A stretch of 64,000 bases of DNA from assembly GCA_038232455.1 (NCBI GenBank), contig JBBSHU010000004.1, positions 1-64,000 on the forward strand, written 5' to 3'. Positions 55,902 through 63,713 of this stretch are shown here, piece by piece. A program made the translations under genes and the position numbers. Source of the DNA: DATAQC01 sp038232455. GTDB lineage: Bacteria; Actinomycetota; Acidimicrobiia; Acidimicrobiales; AC-14. How positions within the stretch are numbered: the first letter of the stretch is position 1; each line of letters opens with the position of its first letter. The notes below the pieces were generated by a model. That model ran no database searches and was not told the origin of the DNA. It worked only from the letters and a program-made list of their open reading frames with translations.

Positions 55902-58594
55902 GGCCCGGTCAGCAGCGCCACCGGGAACCGGGCCAGCAGCGGCTCCAGGGCGACGCTTCCTCCGTCGACGACCGCTCCACCAAGGGCGTCGGCCCATCGC
56001 CCCGGCGGCAGGGTCACGGTGGTGTCGCCCCAGCTCGAGGCTGCGCTCAGGGGGCCGCTCAGGCCCAGGCCGACGACCAGCCGGGGTACGACGACCGCCA
56101 CCTGGCCGTTGCGGCAGAAGGCCACGACGTGGTCGGCCTTCTCCCCGTCCACCGCCAGGGCCTCGTACGACGATCCGGCGACGAACGCCGAGGCGTGGGA
56201 TCGCCGGACATCGAGGGCATGCCGGATCAGCCACGTCTTGGCGGTGCCCTCGTCACCTGGCGGAGGAGGCCACACCTCGCCGGGACCGCGCCAGGCCACC
56301 TCGTCGAGGAGTCGACGACGCAGGGCATAGTCGACGGGCCGGCGGTTATCGGGGTCGACGAGGCTCAGGTCCCACAGCTCCGAGCCCTGGTAGATGTCGG
56401 GAACCCCCGGCGCGGTCGTGGCCAGCAGGACCTGGGCCAAAGACGTCACCTGGGCCGGGCCCACGAGCTGCGCCATGAAGGCGGCGAGATCAGCGGTGAA
56501 CCCGGGATCGGCCACCACCGCTTCCACGAAGGCGGCCAGGGCCTCGTCGTAGTCGGGATCGGGCCGGGTCCACGAGGTGTGCTCCTTGGCCTCCCGAGCG
56601 GCTTTGTCCATGTAGGCGACGGCCCGGTCGACCGGCAACGGCCACGCGCCCACGAGTGTCTGGTAGAGGAGGTATTCGGCGCCCCGGTCGGGAAGGCCGT
56701 CGACCTTGTGGGTAGCGTTCATGGCCGACCACCGGCGCACGGCCAGGGCCCACTGGTCGGGGATCTCCGACAACAGGCCGATTCGGGCCCGCACGTCGGC
56801 ACTGCGCTTGGTGTCGTGCGTCGCCAGGCCCAGCAGGCTCGACGGCCAAGCCTCGGCCGCCCGCCGGTTCCATCGATGGAACTCCTCGACGCTGGTGCCG
56901 AAACGGCCGGGATCGCCCCCGACCTCGTTGAGCGACACTAGTCGCCGCCAGCAGTAGAACGCCGTGTCCTCGGCTCCCTTGGCCATCACCGGGGCCGTCA
57001 ACTGCTGGAACCGGATGGCCAGTTCCTCCTCGGCCTCGCCCGGCACCCGCAGGGTGAGGACGTCGGCCAGGAAGTCGAACAGGTCGGGGTCGAGATCGGG
57101 ACGGCGTGATCGGGCCTCGTCGACGGCCGTAGCCAGACGGGCGACGTCGACATCGGTGGCCGGCTGACCGGCTCGGAGGTAGGTCCGGTAAACGGGGAAG
57201 CACGCAACCAACTCGGTGACGGCGGCGGCCAGCTCCGGCCGGGTGTAGTCCCGGAAGCGCCGGTGTCGATCGCACGCGGTGACGACCAGATCGACGACGC
57301 GGCGGACATCGGCGGCCAATGCCTCCTGCATGACCTGGTGCTTCTTCTCGCGGACCACGTCGGCGTAGCTCTCCGGAGCGCCTGCGAAGCGGGCATGCAA
57401 CTCGGTGAGAGGCTTCTCGCCCGAGGGGTCGACGAACAGTCCACCCACCAGGTTGAGGAAGTCGTAGCCGGTGGTCCCGGCCACCGGCCAGGTCGGCGGC
57501 AGCTCCTCACCCGGCTCCAGGATCTTCTCCACCGCGACCCAGGCACCCCCCGACGCCTCGAACAGCCGGCGCAGGTAGCCCTCGGGGTCGCGGAGGCCGT
57601 CGGGATGGTCGATGCGAAGGCCGGTGACCGCTCCTGAGGCAACCAGGCCGAGAATCAGCTCGTGGGTCTCGTCGAACACGTGGGGAAGCTCCATACGCAG
57701 GCCCACGAGGGTCGAGATGTCGAAGAAGCGGCGGTAGTCGAGCTCCTCGGCGGCGACCCGCCAGTGGGCCAACCGGTAGTTCTGCCGGGCGATCAGGGCG
57801 TCTAGGGCATCGGGGTCGGCGTTGGTGGCGTCGACGACATCGTCGACGGCTGCGGCCACCGCCGGCTGCTCCTCCAGGAGGCGGCGCAGCAGGCCGCCCA
57901 GGACCTCCTTGTCGCGATGACGCTCGCGGACGCTGCGGCGGTCGGTGGCCGTGGCCGGCGGGAGACGGCCGAGTGCGGTGGCGAGAGTGGCCAGCTCCTC
58001 GGACCCGCTGCGGGCCGCCGCCCGGGTGAGGAGGGCATCGAGGGTCCGGGGTGAGATCGGGACAGCATGGTCGAAATAGCGCACCTCGAAGGCTGACCCC
58101 TGCCGGGCCAGGCGAAGCTGTCCCGCCTCCAGGAGGCGGCCGTAGTGGTCACCCAGAATGGGCAGGAGCACCCGGTTGCCGGCCGTCTCGGCGGCGCCGG
58201 ACCAGTCGATGTCGAAGGCGTCGGCCCACTGGCTGGACGGGCCGTTCTCGAGGACATCCCACCACCACGGGTTCTCCCGGCCCACGGCCGCCATGTGGTT
58301 GGGCACGATGTCGGCCACCTGGGAAAGCCCACGGGCGGCCAGGGCCTGGGTCATGCGCGCGAAGGCCTCGGTCCCGCCCAGCTCGACGTTGAGGCGGTGA
58401 TGATCGACCACGTCGTAACCGTGGGTGCTCCCCGCCGCAGCCTGGAGGTAGGGGGAGCAGTAGACGTGGCTCACCCCGAGGTCGGCGAGGTAGCCGGCGA
58501 TGGCCGCCACGTCGTCGAACCCGAACCCGGCATGCAACTGCACCCGGTAGGTGGCCCGCGGGGCGACCTCGGCGGCAGCGTTGCTGGGCGACAT
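55898..58594 (-). CDS. treY: Malto-oligosyltrehalose synthase TreY
   Basis: TreY turns the reducing-end glucose of maltodextrin into a trehalose unit by intramolecular transglycosylation. The 898-residue GH13 protein has ATYRVQLHAGFGF, SHVYCSPYLQAAAGSTHGYDVVDH, ADIVPNHMAA, TGLRIDHPDGL (catalytic Asp), the WVAVEKILEPGEELP acid region and a C-terminal beta domain with PDIYQGSELWD. Its length is at the upper end for the family. TAGGTT lies 7 bases before the ATG. treZ follows in a 4-base overlap. Confidence 0.94.
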   Translation of the reverse strand: MSPSNAAAEVAPRATYRVQLHAGFGFDDVAAIAGYLADLGVSHVYCSPYLQAAAGSTHGYDVVDHHRLNVELGGTEAFARMTQALAARGLSQVADIVPNHMAAVGRENPWWWDVLENGPSSQWADAFDIDWSGAAETAGNRVLLPILGDHYGRLLEAGQLRLARQGSAFEVRYFDHAVPISPRTLDALLTRAAARSGSEELATLATALGRLPPATATDRRSVRERHRDKEVLGGLLRRLLEEQPAVAAAVDDVVDATNADPDALDALIARQNYRLAHWRVAAEELDYRRFFDISTLVGLRMELPHVFDETHELILGLVASGAVTGLRIDHPDGLRDPEGYLRRLFEASGGAWVAVEKILEPGEELPPTWPVAGTTGYDFLNLVGGLFVDPSGEKPLTELHARFAGAPESYADVVREKKHQVMQEALAADVRRVVDLVVTACDRHRRFRDYTRPELAAAVTELVACFPVYRTYLRAGQPATDVDVARLATAVDEARSRRPDLDPDLFDFLADVLTLRVPGEAEEELAIRFQQLTAPVMAKGAEDTAFYCWRRLVSLNEVGGDPGRFGTSVEEFHRWNRRAAEAWPSSLLGLATHDTKRSADVRARIGLLSEIPDQWALAVRRWSAMNATHKVDGLPDRGAEYLLYQTLVGAWPLPVDRAVAYMDKAAREAKEHTSWTRPDPDYDEALAAFVEAVVADPGFTADLAAFMAQLVGPAQVTSLAQVLLATTAPGVPDIYQGSELWDLSLVDPDNRRPVDYALRRRLLDEVAWRGPGEVWPPPPGDEGTAKTWLIRHALDVRRSHASAFVAGSSYEALAVDGEKADHVVAFCRNGQVAVVVPRLVVGLGLSGPLSAASSWGDTTVTLPPGRWADALGGAVVDGGSVALEPLLARFPVALLTGP

Positions 58595-58601
58595 GGCGGG
58601 G

Positions 58602-58607
58602 AACCTA
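58602..58607 (-). promoter_or_regulatory. Predicted -10 hexamer (TAGGTT) of treY
   Basis: TAGGTT on the minus strand lies 7 bases before the treY ATG at 58594. Confidence 0.52.
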
Positions 58608-58622
58608 CCCGGACCCCCGCCC

Positions 58623-58628
58623 TACGAT
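58623..58628 (+). promoter_or_regulatory. Predicted -10 hexamer (TACGAT) of ligC
   Basis: TACGAT lies 7 bases before the ligC ATG at 58636. Confidence 0.55.
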
Positions 58629-58635
58629 TGCGAGA

Positions 58636-59718
58636 ATGCAGCTGCCCGTCATGCCACCCGTGAAGCCCATGCTGGCCAAGCTCTCCCGCAACCTGCCCGA
58701 GGGCGACGACCTGGTGTACGAGCCCAAGTGGGACGGCTTTCGCGCCATCGTGTTCCGCGACGGCGACGAGGTCGAGCTGGGCAGCCGCAACGAACGTCCC
58801 CTGACCCGGTACTTTCCCGAGCTGCTCGACCCGATCCGCGCGACCCTGCCGTCACGCTGCGTCCTCGACGGCGAGATCGTCATCGCGTCCGGCCATGGTC
58901 TCGATTTCGAGGCCCTCCTCCAACGCATCCACCCGGCCGAATCGCGCATCCGGCTCCTGGCCGGCCAGACCCCCGCCTCGTTCGTCGCGTTCGACTTGTT
59001 GGCTCTGGGCGACGACGACGTCCGGGAACGTCCCTTCGGCGAACGCCGGGCCCTGCTCGTCGACGCCCTCGCCGACGTGCGCCCGCCGGTGCACCTCACG
59101 CCGGCCACCGATGATGCGACCGTGGCCGCCCAGTGGTTCGACCGCTTCGAAGGGGCCGGCCTCGACGGGGTGGTGGCCAAGCGGGTCGATGTGGCCTACC
59201 GGGAGAACGAGCGGGTGATGCTCAAGGTCAAGCACCAGCGCACCGCCGACTGCGTGGTGGCCGGCTTTCGCTGGCACAAGAGCGGGGGCGTCGTCGGCTC
59301 GCTGCTGCTGGGTCTCTTCGACGAGACCGGCGTGCTCCACCACGTGGGGGTGGCGGCCTCGTTCACCATGGCCCGACGTCGGGAGCTGGTCGACGAGCTG
59401 GCCCCACAGCGCGACGGGGCCCTCGACGGCCACCCGTGGGCGTCCTGGGCGATCGAGTCGGGCCCGGAGGCGGGCCCCGAGGCCGCGGGGCGCATGCCGG
59501 GCGGCGCCAGCCGGTGGAACGCCAAGCGCGACCTCTCCTGGGAGCCCCTGCGGCCCGAACTGGTGGCCGAGGTCGCCTTCGACCACCTCCAGGGCGACCG
59601 CTTCCGCCATGCCACGCAATTCCAGCGCTGGCGCCCCGACCGCCAGCCCGAGTCGTGCACCTACGGCCAGCTCGATGTCGCCGTCCCCGAGGAGCTGGCC
59701 ACGGTCTTCGGGGCGTGA
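58636..59718 (+). CDS. ligC: ATP-dependent DNA ligase (LigC type)
   Basis: The 360-residue protein has the nucleotidyl-transferase motifs of ATP ligases: motif I EPKWDGFRAIV (adenylated Lys near residue 31), motif III VLDGEIVI, motif IV LDGVVAKRV and motif V ERVMLKVKH. An OB-fold domain follows with RWHKSGGVVG. The size and the absence of polymerase or nuclease domains fit LigC of mycobacteria, used in base excision and backup end joining rather than Ku-LigD joining. It is divergent from treY. Confidence 0.92.
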   Translation: MQLPVMPPVKPMLAKLSRNLPEGDDLVYEPKWDGFRAIVFRDGDEVELGSRNERPLTRYFPELLDPIRATLPSRCVLDGEIVIASGHGLDFEALLQRIHPAESRIRLLAGQTPASFVAFDLLALGDDDVRERPFGERRALLVDALADVRPPVHLTPATDDATVAAQWFDRFEGAGLDGVVAKRVDVAYRENERVMLKVKHQRTADCVVAGFRWHKSGGVVGSLLLGLFDETGVLHHVGVAASFTMARRRELVDELAPQRDGALDGHPWASWAIESGPEAGPEAAGRMPGGASRWNAKRDLSWEPLRPELVAEVAFDHLQGDRFRHATQFQRWRPDRQPESCTYGQLDVAVPEELATVFGA

Positions 59719-59796
59719 TTCACGCCCGCCCGGTTAAGGCGTCGGGTACAAGGGAAGACTTCAAGAGACCGCCTTACGAACGCCGGGAGCAGGCAT

Positions 59797-60186
59797 ATGA
59801 CGGCGTCGAAGTTCGCCGAACCAGTAGCGCTTCCCCTCGAGCCGAGTGCGGCGCGTCGTCGAATCCGTTCGTTTCTCGCCGACGAGAGATGGGGAGGCGA
59901 CAGCGACGATGTCGTGCTCGCCGCCCACGAGGCCCTCGTCAATGCCCGTCGCCATGGCGGTTCGGCCGTCCGGGCCGACATCACACTGGACCGATCGTGT
60001 CTCGTCGTGAGGGTGTGGGATGCCGGGCCCGGCTTCGATCTGGCCGCTCGGGTGCGCCGGCCACCGGACCCAACAGCCGAGCGGGGCCGAGGCCTCTGGC
60101 TCATCGACCGGATGACGACAACATGCGAGGTCGACCGAGACGACGACGGGGTCGTCCTGGTCATGCGCTTCGGCCGCCCTAACTGA
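59797..60186 (+). CDS. RsbW-like anti-sigma serine kinase / HATPase
   Basis: The 129-residue protein is a GHKL ATPase of the RsbW type, which binds sigma factors or phosphorylates an anti-anti-sigma protein. The N box (HEALVNARRHG, near 48), the G1 box (VWDAGPGFDL) and the G2 box (GRGLWLIDRM) are complete. No antagonist of the STAS type is nearby. A sigma factor gene starts 69 bases downstream, so it is a plausible target, but the coupling is inferred. Confidence 0.85.
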   Translation: MTASKFAEPVALPLEPSAARRRIRSFLADERWGGDSDDVVLAAHEALVNARRHGGSAVRADITLDRSCLVVRVWDAGPGFDLAARVRRPPDPTAERGRGLWLIDRMTTTCEVDRDDDGVVLVMRFGRPN

Positions 60187-60255
60187 CAATCCGGGGGGCG
60201 TCGGGCGTATGGCCCGTCCTCGGTGATACTTTTCATCCCGCACAGGAGGACTTCT

Positions 60256-61188
60256 TTGGTACAGCAGGGGGGTCGGAGCGGTGAGGACGAGGATCTCCTC
60301 CAGCTCTACCTGAGAGACATTGGCAAGTACGCCCTCCTAACGAGGGCGGAAGAGGTCTCCCTGGGCGAGACCGTCGCCGCCGGTCGTCAGGCCGCGGCGG
60401 AACTGGCCAACGCCCGCGTGTCGCTCGGGGATCGCCAGGTTGCCCTCCTCGCCACCGTCCGGGCAGGCGAAGAGGCCACCCGGCGTTTCGTCCGGGCCAA
60501 CCTGCGGCTCGTGGTCTCGATCGCCAAGAAGTACCAGGCGTCGGGCCTCCCCCTCCTCGACCTCATCCAGGAGGGCAACTTCGGCCTCATGCACGCGGTC
60601 GAGCGGTTCGACCCGCGGCGGGGGTTCAAGTTCTCGACCTACGCCACCTGGTGGATCCGCCAGACCATCTCGCGGGGCATCGCCAACACCGGTCGGTCCA
60701 TCCGCCTTCCCGTCCACGCCGGCGACCAGCTCCTGGCGATCCGCATGACCAGCGCCTCGCTCGAGGTGCAACTGGGCCGCATGCCGCGGCCCGAAGAGGT
60801 CAGCCATGCGCTGGGTATGCCGCGCCGCAAGATCGAGGAGCTCACGCCGTTCCTCGCCGAGCCCGTGTCGCTCTCCGAGCGGCTGTCCGACGGTGACTCC
60901 GAGCTCGCCGACCTGGTCGAGGACACGGCCACGCCGCCTCCCGACGAGGTCGTGTTTTCGTCGATGCTGCCGGCCCAGGTCACGGCCCTACTTGCCAACC
61001 TCGAACCACGCGAGCGCGAGGTGCTGTGCCTCCGGTACGGCCTCGACCGCGGCAGTCCCCGCACCCTCGAAGAGGTGGGAGAACGCTTCGGCCTCACCCG
61101 CGAGGGCGTTCGCCAGGTCGAGGTGAAGGCCATTGCCAAGTTGCGCCGGTCGGCCAGCCGGGGAGTCCGCGACCTCCTGTCGGCGTAA
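60256..61188 (+). CDS. Group 2 (RpoD/SigA-like) sigma-70 factor
   Basis: The 310-residue protein has regions 1.2 (DLLQLYLRDIGKYALLT), 2 (DLIQEGNFGLMHAVERFDP and FSTYATWWIRQTI, which contacts the -10), 3 and 4 (REREVLCLRYGLD, TLEEVGERFGLTREGVRQVE). It lacks the long acidic region 1.1 of the primary factor, so a HrdD/SigB-type second sigma is likely. The TTG at 60256 was chosen because AGGAGG lies 6-7 bases upstream, and an ATG at 60223 is less supported. The preceding RsbW-like gene may encode its regulator. Confidence 0.92.
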   Translation: MVQQGGRSGEDEDLLQLYLRDIGKYALLTRAEEVSLGETVAAGRQAAAELANARVSLGDRQVALLATVRAGEEATRRFVRANLRLVVSIAKKYQASGLPLLDLIQEGNFGLMHAVERFDPRRGFKFSTYATWWIRQTISRGIANTGRSIRLPVHAGDQLLAIRMTSASLEVQLGRMPRPEEVSHALGMPRRKIEELTPFLAEPVSLSERLSDGDSELADLVEDTATPPPDEVVFSSMLPAQVTALLANLEPREREVLCLRYGLDRGSPRTLEEVGERFGLTREGVRQVEVKAIAKLRRSASRGVRDLLSA

Positions 61189-61199
61189 CCGCTCGGGTT

Positions 61200-61607
61200 C
61201 TAAGCGCGGAACTCCACCCGTCCGCCGAGCGCCTCCCAGACCGCTTCGGTGTGGGTGTACACGCCATCCGGCAGCGTCGCCAAGCGGTCCAGCAGCCAAT
61301 TCGGAGCGTTAACCTCGCGGGCGCAGTCGATGAGGGCCTGGCGATCCGCCGGCCACAGAGATGGTCGAAGGTGGGCAGCCAGAAGGCTGCGGGCCTCGAC
61401 CTCGTCGTACCCGAGGACATCGGGATCGGTCAGGCCACGGTCACCGACCAGACGGGCGTCGGGCGTCGGCTCGTCGTCGCTCGGGCCTTCCTGGGTGCGG
61501 AACTCCTCGGCCCGGGACTCCACCGGCGCCCCCCGGGTGAGTGATTGGGTGTCGTGATCCAGGCTTTCGTCGAGCCGGGGCGAGTGCTTGTCGCTTCCAC
61601 GAGGCAT
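61200..61607 (-). CDS. DUF2795-family small protein
   Basis: The 135-residue protein has an acidic, disordered N-terminus of about 70 residues and a C-terminal helical DUF2795 domain (ADRQALIDCAREVNAPNWLLDRLATLP, GVYTHTEAVWEALGG). The function of this small domain is unknown in general. It is convergent with the sigma factor gene and lies 11 bases past its stop. Confidence 0.83.
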   Translation of the reverse strand: MPRGSDKHSPRLDESLDHDTQSLTRGAPVESRAEEFRTQEGPSDDEPTPDARLVGDRGLTDPDVLGYDEVEARSLLAAHLRPSLWPADRQALIDCAREVNAPNWLLDRLATLPDGVYTHTEAVWEALGGRVEFRA

Positions 61608-61747
61608 GGGCCGGTTCTTACCCCCTCACGCGCCGGTTTATCCGGAGGCCCACCGTGGCGTCAGCATGGGTGTTCAACGGCCGAGATGCCCTCTAGGATC
61701 CAGAAAGAGCCATAGGCTGGTTTCGATCAGCCAATCCGGCCGACCCC

Positions 61748-62263
61748 ATGGCGAGGACCACGTTGAAGCCTGCGATACGCAACGGTCTCACCGCTCTCAT
61801 TGTCATTCTCCTGGGCGTCAATGCCGCCGTCGTCGTTGTGCGTTACGGGCGGACCGACCGGACCCGGGTCTCCGTCGCGCCGGCACCGTCGACCACGACC
61901 TCGCCAACGACATCGCCCACGACCGAGACGACCACGAGCACACCGACCACGAGCACACCGGCCACCAGCGCCCCCACCACCGGCGCCCCCACCACCAGTT
62001 TCGTTCCGACGACCCCCACGACCGCTGTGACCCCCGCTGCGGTCGGCTCAGCCGAAACCGGCGCCACCGTCGCCACGACGGTCCCCGACACCACCACCGT
62101 CCCGGCTACCGGCCCCACGGGGGGCCAGGTCGCGCCGGCTCCCCTCGCCGAGCATCCCCACACCGGCGGCCATCCGCTGTCGCTGCTCGCGCTTCTACTC
62201 GTCGGCGTTGGGCTCGTGGGCCTACGGTTCACCAGACGCACCCGTTCCACCCCCAGCCGTTAG
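61748..62263 (+). CDS. Thr/Pro-rich cell-surface protein with sortase-like C-terminal signal
   Basis: The 171-residue product has an N-terminal hydrophobic segment (about 14-31) that may be a signal or anchor. A stalk of Thr, Pro, Ser and Ala repeats (about 45-130) follows. The C-terminus has HPHTGG, then a hydrophobic helix (LSLLALLLVGVGLVGL) and a basic tail. This is the layout of a sortase sorting signal, with HPHTG in place of LPxTG. The likely role is a wall- or membrane-anchored stalk. Thr-rich stalks are often O-glycosylated in actinobacteria. No sortase gene is in view. Confidence 0.72.
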   Translation: MARTTLKPAIRNGLTALIVILLGVNAAVVVVRYGRTDRTRVSVAPAPSTTTSPTTSPTTETTTSTPTTSTPATSAPTTGAPTTSFVPTTPTTAVTPAAVGSAETGATVATTVPDTTTVPATGPTGGQVAPAPLAEHPHTGGHPLSLLALLLVGVGLVGLRFTRRTRSTPSR

Positions 62264-62284
62264 ACGACACAGGAGGACCACCCA

Positions 62285-62587
62285 ATGGCCACCTACATCA
62301 TGATGATGAAGTTCATCAACCCCGGCGTCGACTCGATCAAGGATTCCCACGCCGGGCGTAACGCCGGCAAGAGAGCAGCCAAGGCCCTCGGCATCACCTG
62401 GAAGCAGCAGTACCTGGTGATGGGCGACTACGACATCGTCACCGTCGTGGAGGCCCCCGATGACGAGACCATGGCCAAGTTCGCCCTCATGGGACTCACC
62501 GGCAGTCTCGACATCACGACGATGCGGGCGTTCAACGAGTCCGAGACCGACAAGCTGGTGAGGGACCTTCAGCCCCCACCGGGCTAG
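62285..62587 (+). CDS. GYD-domain protein
   Basis: The 100-residue protein matches the small GYD family: MATYIMMMKF, KALGITWKQQYLVMGDYDIVTVVEAPDDE and ALMGLTGSLDITTMRAF. The fold is ferredoxin-like and the function is unknown. AGGAGG lies 9 bases before the ATG, in contrast to the leaderless genes of the window. Confidence 0.9.
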   Translation: MATYIMMMKFINPGVDSIKDSHAGRNAGKRAAKALGITWKQQYLVMGDYDIVTVVEAPDDETMAKFALMGLTGSLDITTMRAFNESETDKLVRDLQPPPG

Positions 62588-62596
62588 GAGCGACCC

Positions 62597-63262
62597 TTAC
62601 GCCGGCTTGGTGTCGAGCACCTCGACCACGAACCACAGGGTCTCGTCGGGGGCGATGGTGGGAGGATGGCCCTGGGCGCCGTAGGCCTGGGCGGCCGGGA
62701 TGCCGAGTAGCCGCTGGCCACCGACCTTCATGTCGGGAATGCCGTTCTGCCAGCCGGGAATGACCTGTGCGAGGGGGAAGGTGACCGGCTTGTTGGTCTT
62801 GTACGACGAGTCGAACACCTTGCCCGTCGAGCAGCTCACCCCGATGTAGTTCACGGTGACGGTGGCGTTCTTGGCGACCGCCGCACCGTCGCCGACCTTG
62901 AGGTCCTCCTTCACCAGCTCGGCCGGAGGAGGACCCTCTTTTACGGGCACCGTCGGGGCCCCGCTGGGGGCCGGGTCCGACATGGCCACACAGGGCTTGC
63001 CCGCCGCCGAGCCGGCGGCCGGCGCCGCCGAGGTGGTGGGGCCCGGGCTCGTGGTCGTGGTCGAGGTCGAGGTCGACACCTTGGTCCTTTTTGATCCGTC
63101 CCGGGTGACCAGCACGATGACGACGACGGCGGCCACGACCACGGCGGCCGCACCGACGATCATGATGAGGCGACGGCGAGCCGCCTTACGCCTGGCCGCC
63201 TCGGCTGCGGCGATCCTGGCCTCCCGGCCCGTTCGACGGCGATTGCGCTTAGAGCCGGCCAC
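62597..63262 (-). CDS. Membrane-anchored FKBP-type peptidyl-prolyl isomerase
   Basis: The 221-residue protein has a basic N-terminus, a membrane helix (about 33-53), a Thr/Ser/Pro linker and an extracytoplasmic FKBP domain. The domain has VNYIGVSCSTGKVFDSSY, VTFPLAQVIPGWQNGIPDMKVGG, AYGAQGHPP and LWFVVEVLD, close to the active-site pattern. It would speed proline isomerisation in exported proteins. The two Cys residues in the domain and linker may form a disulfide. Confidence 0.93.
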   Translation of the reverse strand: MAGSKRNRRRTGREARIAAAEAARRKAARRRLIMIVGAAAVVVAAVVVIVLVTRDGSKRTKVSTSTSTTTTSPGPTTSAAPAAGSAAGKPCVAMSDPAPSGAPTVPVKEGPPPAELVKEDLKVGDGAAVAKNATVTVNYIGVSCSTGKVFDSSYKTNKPVTFPLAQVIPGWQNGIPDMKVGGQRLLGIPAAQAYGAQGHPPTIAPDETLWFVVEVLDTKPA

Positions 63263-63328
63263 CGGCGAAACCTAGCAACACCCCCGACTCCATGCGCCGA
63301 GGCCGATCGACCACTCCGGCGCTCGAGC

Positions 63329-63552
63329 TCAGGACAGGCGGGCCACCAGCATCTTCTTGGCCCGGTCGACGATCTCACGGTCGGAGTCGGCCAGCTCCTC
63401 CAGCCACTCGACCATCTCGTCGTCGCCGGCCGCTCGCGCATCGTCGGCGAAGGCGGTGTAACGGACCACGTCGGTGCGGCCTGCTGGAGCATCAGGACGA
63501 GGTCGTAGACATGGTCGGGTAGGCCTGTCGCGGTCTCGGTCGGTTCCGTCAT
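63329..63552 (-). pseudogene. Small helical protein gene with single frameshift near 63480
   Basis: The first 25 codons from the ATG at 63552 read MTEPTETATGLPDHVYDLVLMLQQA. The continuation lies in another frame: RTDVVRYTAFADDARAAG, then DDEMVEWLEELADSDREIVDRAKKMLVARLS and TGA. Total length is 224 bases, one short of a whole number of codons, so one base appears lost near 63478-63486. The repaired product would be 74 residues, acidic and helical, with unknown function. It could be a sequencing error as easily as a mutation. Confidence 0.7.
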
Positions 63553-63688
63553 GGCGATCGGCCTACCCCGTCGGCACCGAGGTAATCCTGGCGGGCCGCG
63601 TGGTTGAACCGGTCTGTACCGGGGATAATGATCAGGCCTGAGAAACTGGCCCGTAACAGTCGTCCCGTACGCCCCAAAAGGAGCACCC

Positions 63689-63712
63689 ATGAATCTCGAG
63701 GGCGAGGCCTGA
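63689..63712 (+). CDS. Seven-residue leader peptide (MNLEGEA)
   Basis: AAAGGAG lies 6 bases before an ATG that opens a 7-codon frame ending in TGA, one base before the ATG of the next gene. The ribosome site serves this mini-frame, so the downstream gene is probably translated by re-initiation. Confidence 0.5.
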   Translation: MNLEGEA

Positions 63713-63713
63713 C

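Noticed and set aside
60223..60255. ATG at 60223 as the start of the sigma factor
   Set aside because: It has no ribosome site, while TTG at 60256 follows AGGAGG at good spacing and gives the usual N-terminal length.
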